Shown here in pieces: positions 63,981-64,000 of a stretch of DNA of 64,000 bases. Where the stretch lies: contig NZ_LR134290.1 of assembly GCF_900636545.1 (NCBI RefSeq), positions 3,038,001-3,102,000 on the forward strand. Direction: 5' to 3'. Under the pieces are notes generated by a model that was not told the DNA's origin, searched no databases, and was given only the letters and a program-made list of their open reading frames with translations. Source of the stretch: Pseudomonas mendocina. Its GTDB lineage: Bacteria; Pseudomonadota; Gammaproteobacteria; Pseudomonadales; Pseudomonadaceae. Positions within the stretch are counted from its first letter, which is position 1, and every line of letters starts with the position of its first letter. Position numbers and translations under genes: made by a program.

Positions 63981-64000
63981 ATGAAAATCGTCAGTCGCGA
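63981..64000 (+). CDS. Possible start of a following gene (partial)
   Basis: An ATG at 63981 opens a frame reading M-K-I-V-S-R to the window edge, shortly after the inverted repeat. An upstream in-frame ATG at 63963 is also possible. Only six codons are visible, so neither identity nor reality can be judged. Confidence 0.3.

Overview
The window is a high-GC Pseudomonas chromosome segment. Gene content and order fit the P. oleovorans/P. mendocina (Ectopseudomonas) group: LapGD with a giant LapA adhesin, PlpD beside a FimV-like protein, a MASE2-type CyaB, a PlcP-Agt lipid-remodelling pair and a gbu (4-guanidinobutyrate) locus. The species is inferred from this content only. No tRNA, rRNA, insertion sequence, prophage or CRISPR array was seen.

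Layout. 1-3.0 kb: a leftward housekeeping run (rnm, yciO, trpS, scpA). 3.1-6.5 kb: yciI, a small membrane protein and a Cpx-like envelope-stress system, with a CpxR box before the Spy/CpxP-like gene. 6.5-10.7 kb: a nitroreductase, a cysteine-cluster protein, a 171-nt near-palindrome and two tandem trkH genes. 10.7-14.4 kb: an AraC regulator, a DUF962/Mpo1-like protein, an HD-domain protein and adenylate cyclase CyaB. 14.5-16.4 kb: the agt-plcP glycolipid operon behind a PHO box. 16.5-18.9 kb: an AraC regulator, csaA, an EamA exporter and a SelW-like protein. 19-27.5 kb: plpD, a fimV-like gene, a MarR regulator, a membrane diguanylate cyclase and recQ. 27.7-28.7 kb: two small conserved genes.

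28.9-49.4 kb is a complete Lap biofilm module. LapG (periplasmic protease) and LapD (c-di-GMP receptor) control a 3984-residue adhesin with an N-terminal TAAG cleavage motif, three ~200-aa repeats, six exact-length 158-aa repeats, a DUF4114-like segment, a von Willebrand A domain and a C-terminal RTX secretion signal. The adhesin gene runs leftward. Its type I exporter (lapE, lapB, lapC) runs rightward from a shared AT-rich intergenic region containing two dyads.

49.5-51.7 kb: a DTW-domain tRNA-modification enzyme and an Aer-like aerotaxis receptor. 51.9-64 kb: an enlarged gbu-type locus. It holds a GbuR-like LysR regulator, a TIM-barrel isomerase-like protein, a 2-oxoglutarate/Fe(II) oxygenase, an amino-acid ABC binding protein, a fused permease-ATPase, a class II aldolase-like protein, guanidinobutyrase GbuA, a YjiH-type membrane protein, a ThDP decarboxylase and an NCS1 permease. 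Two near-identical dyads, one beside the regulator and one before gbuA, suggest that a single LysR protein controls both halves. This locus is the best candidate for undescribed biology here, probably catabolism of a guanidino or amino-acid compound with an oxygenase step.

Short inverted repeats of the Pseudomonas REP type occur between many transcription units.
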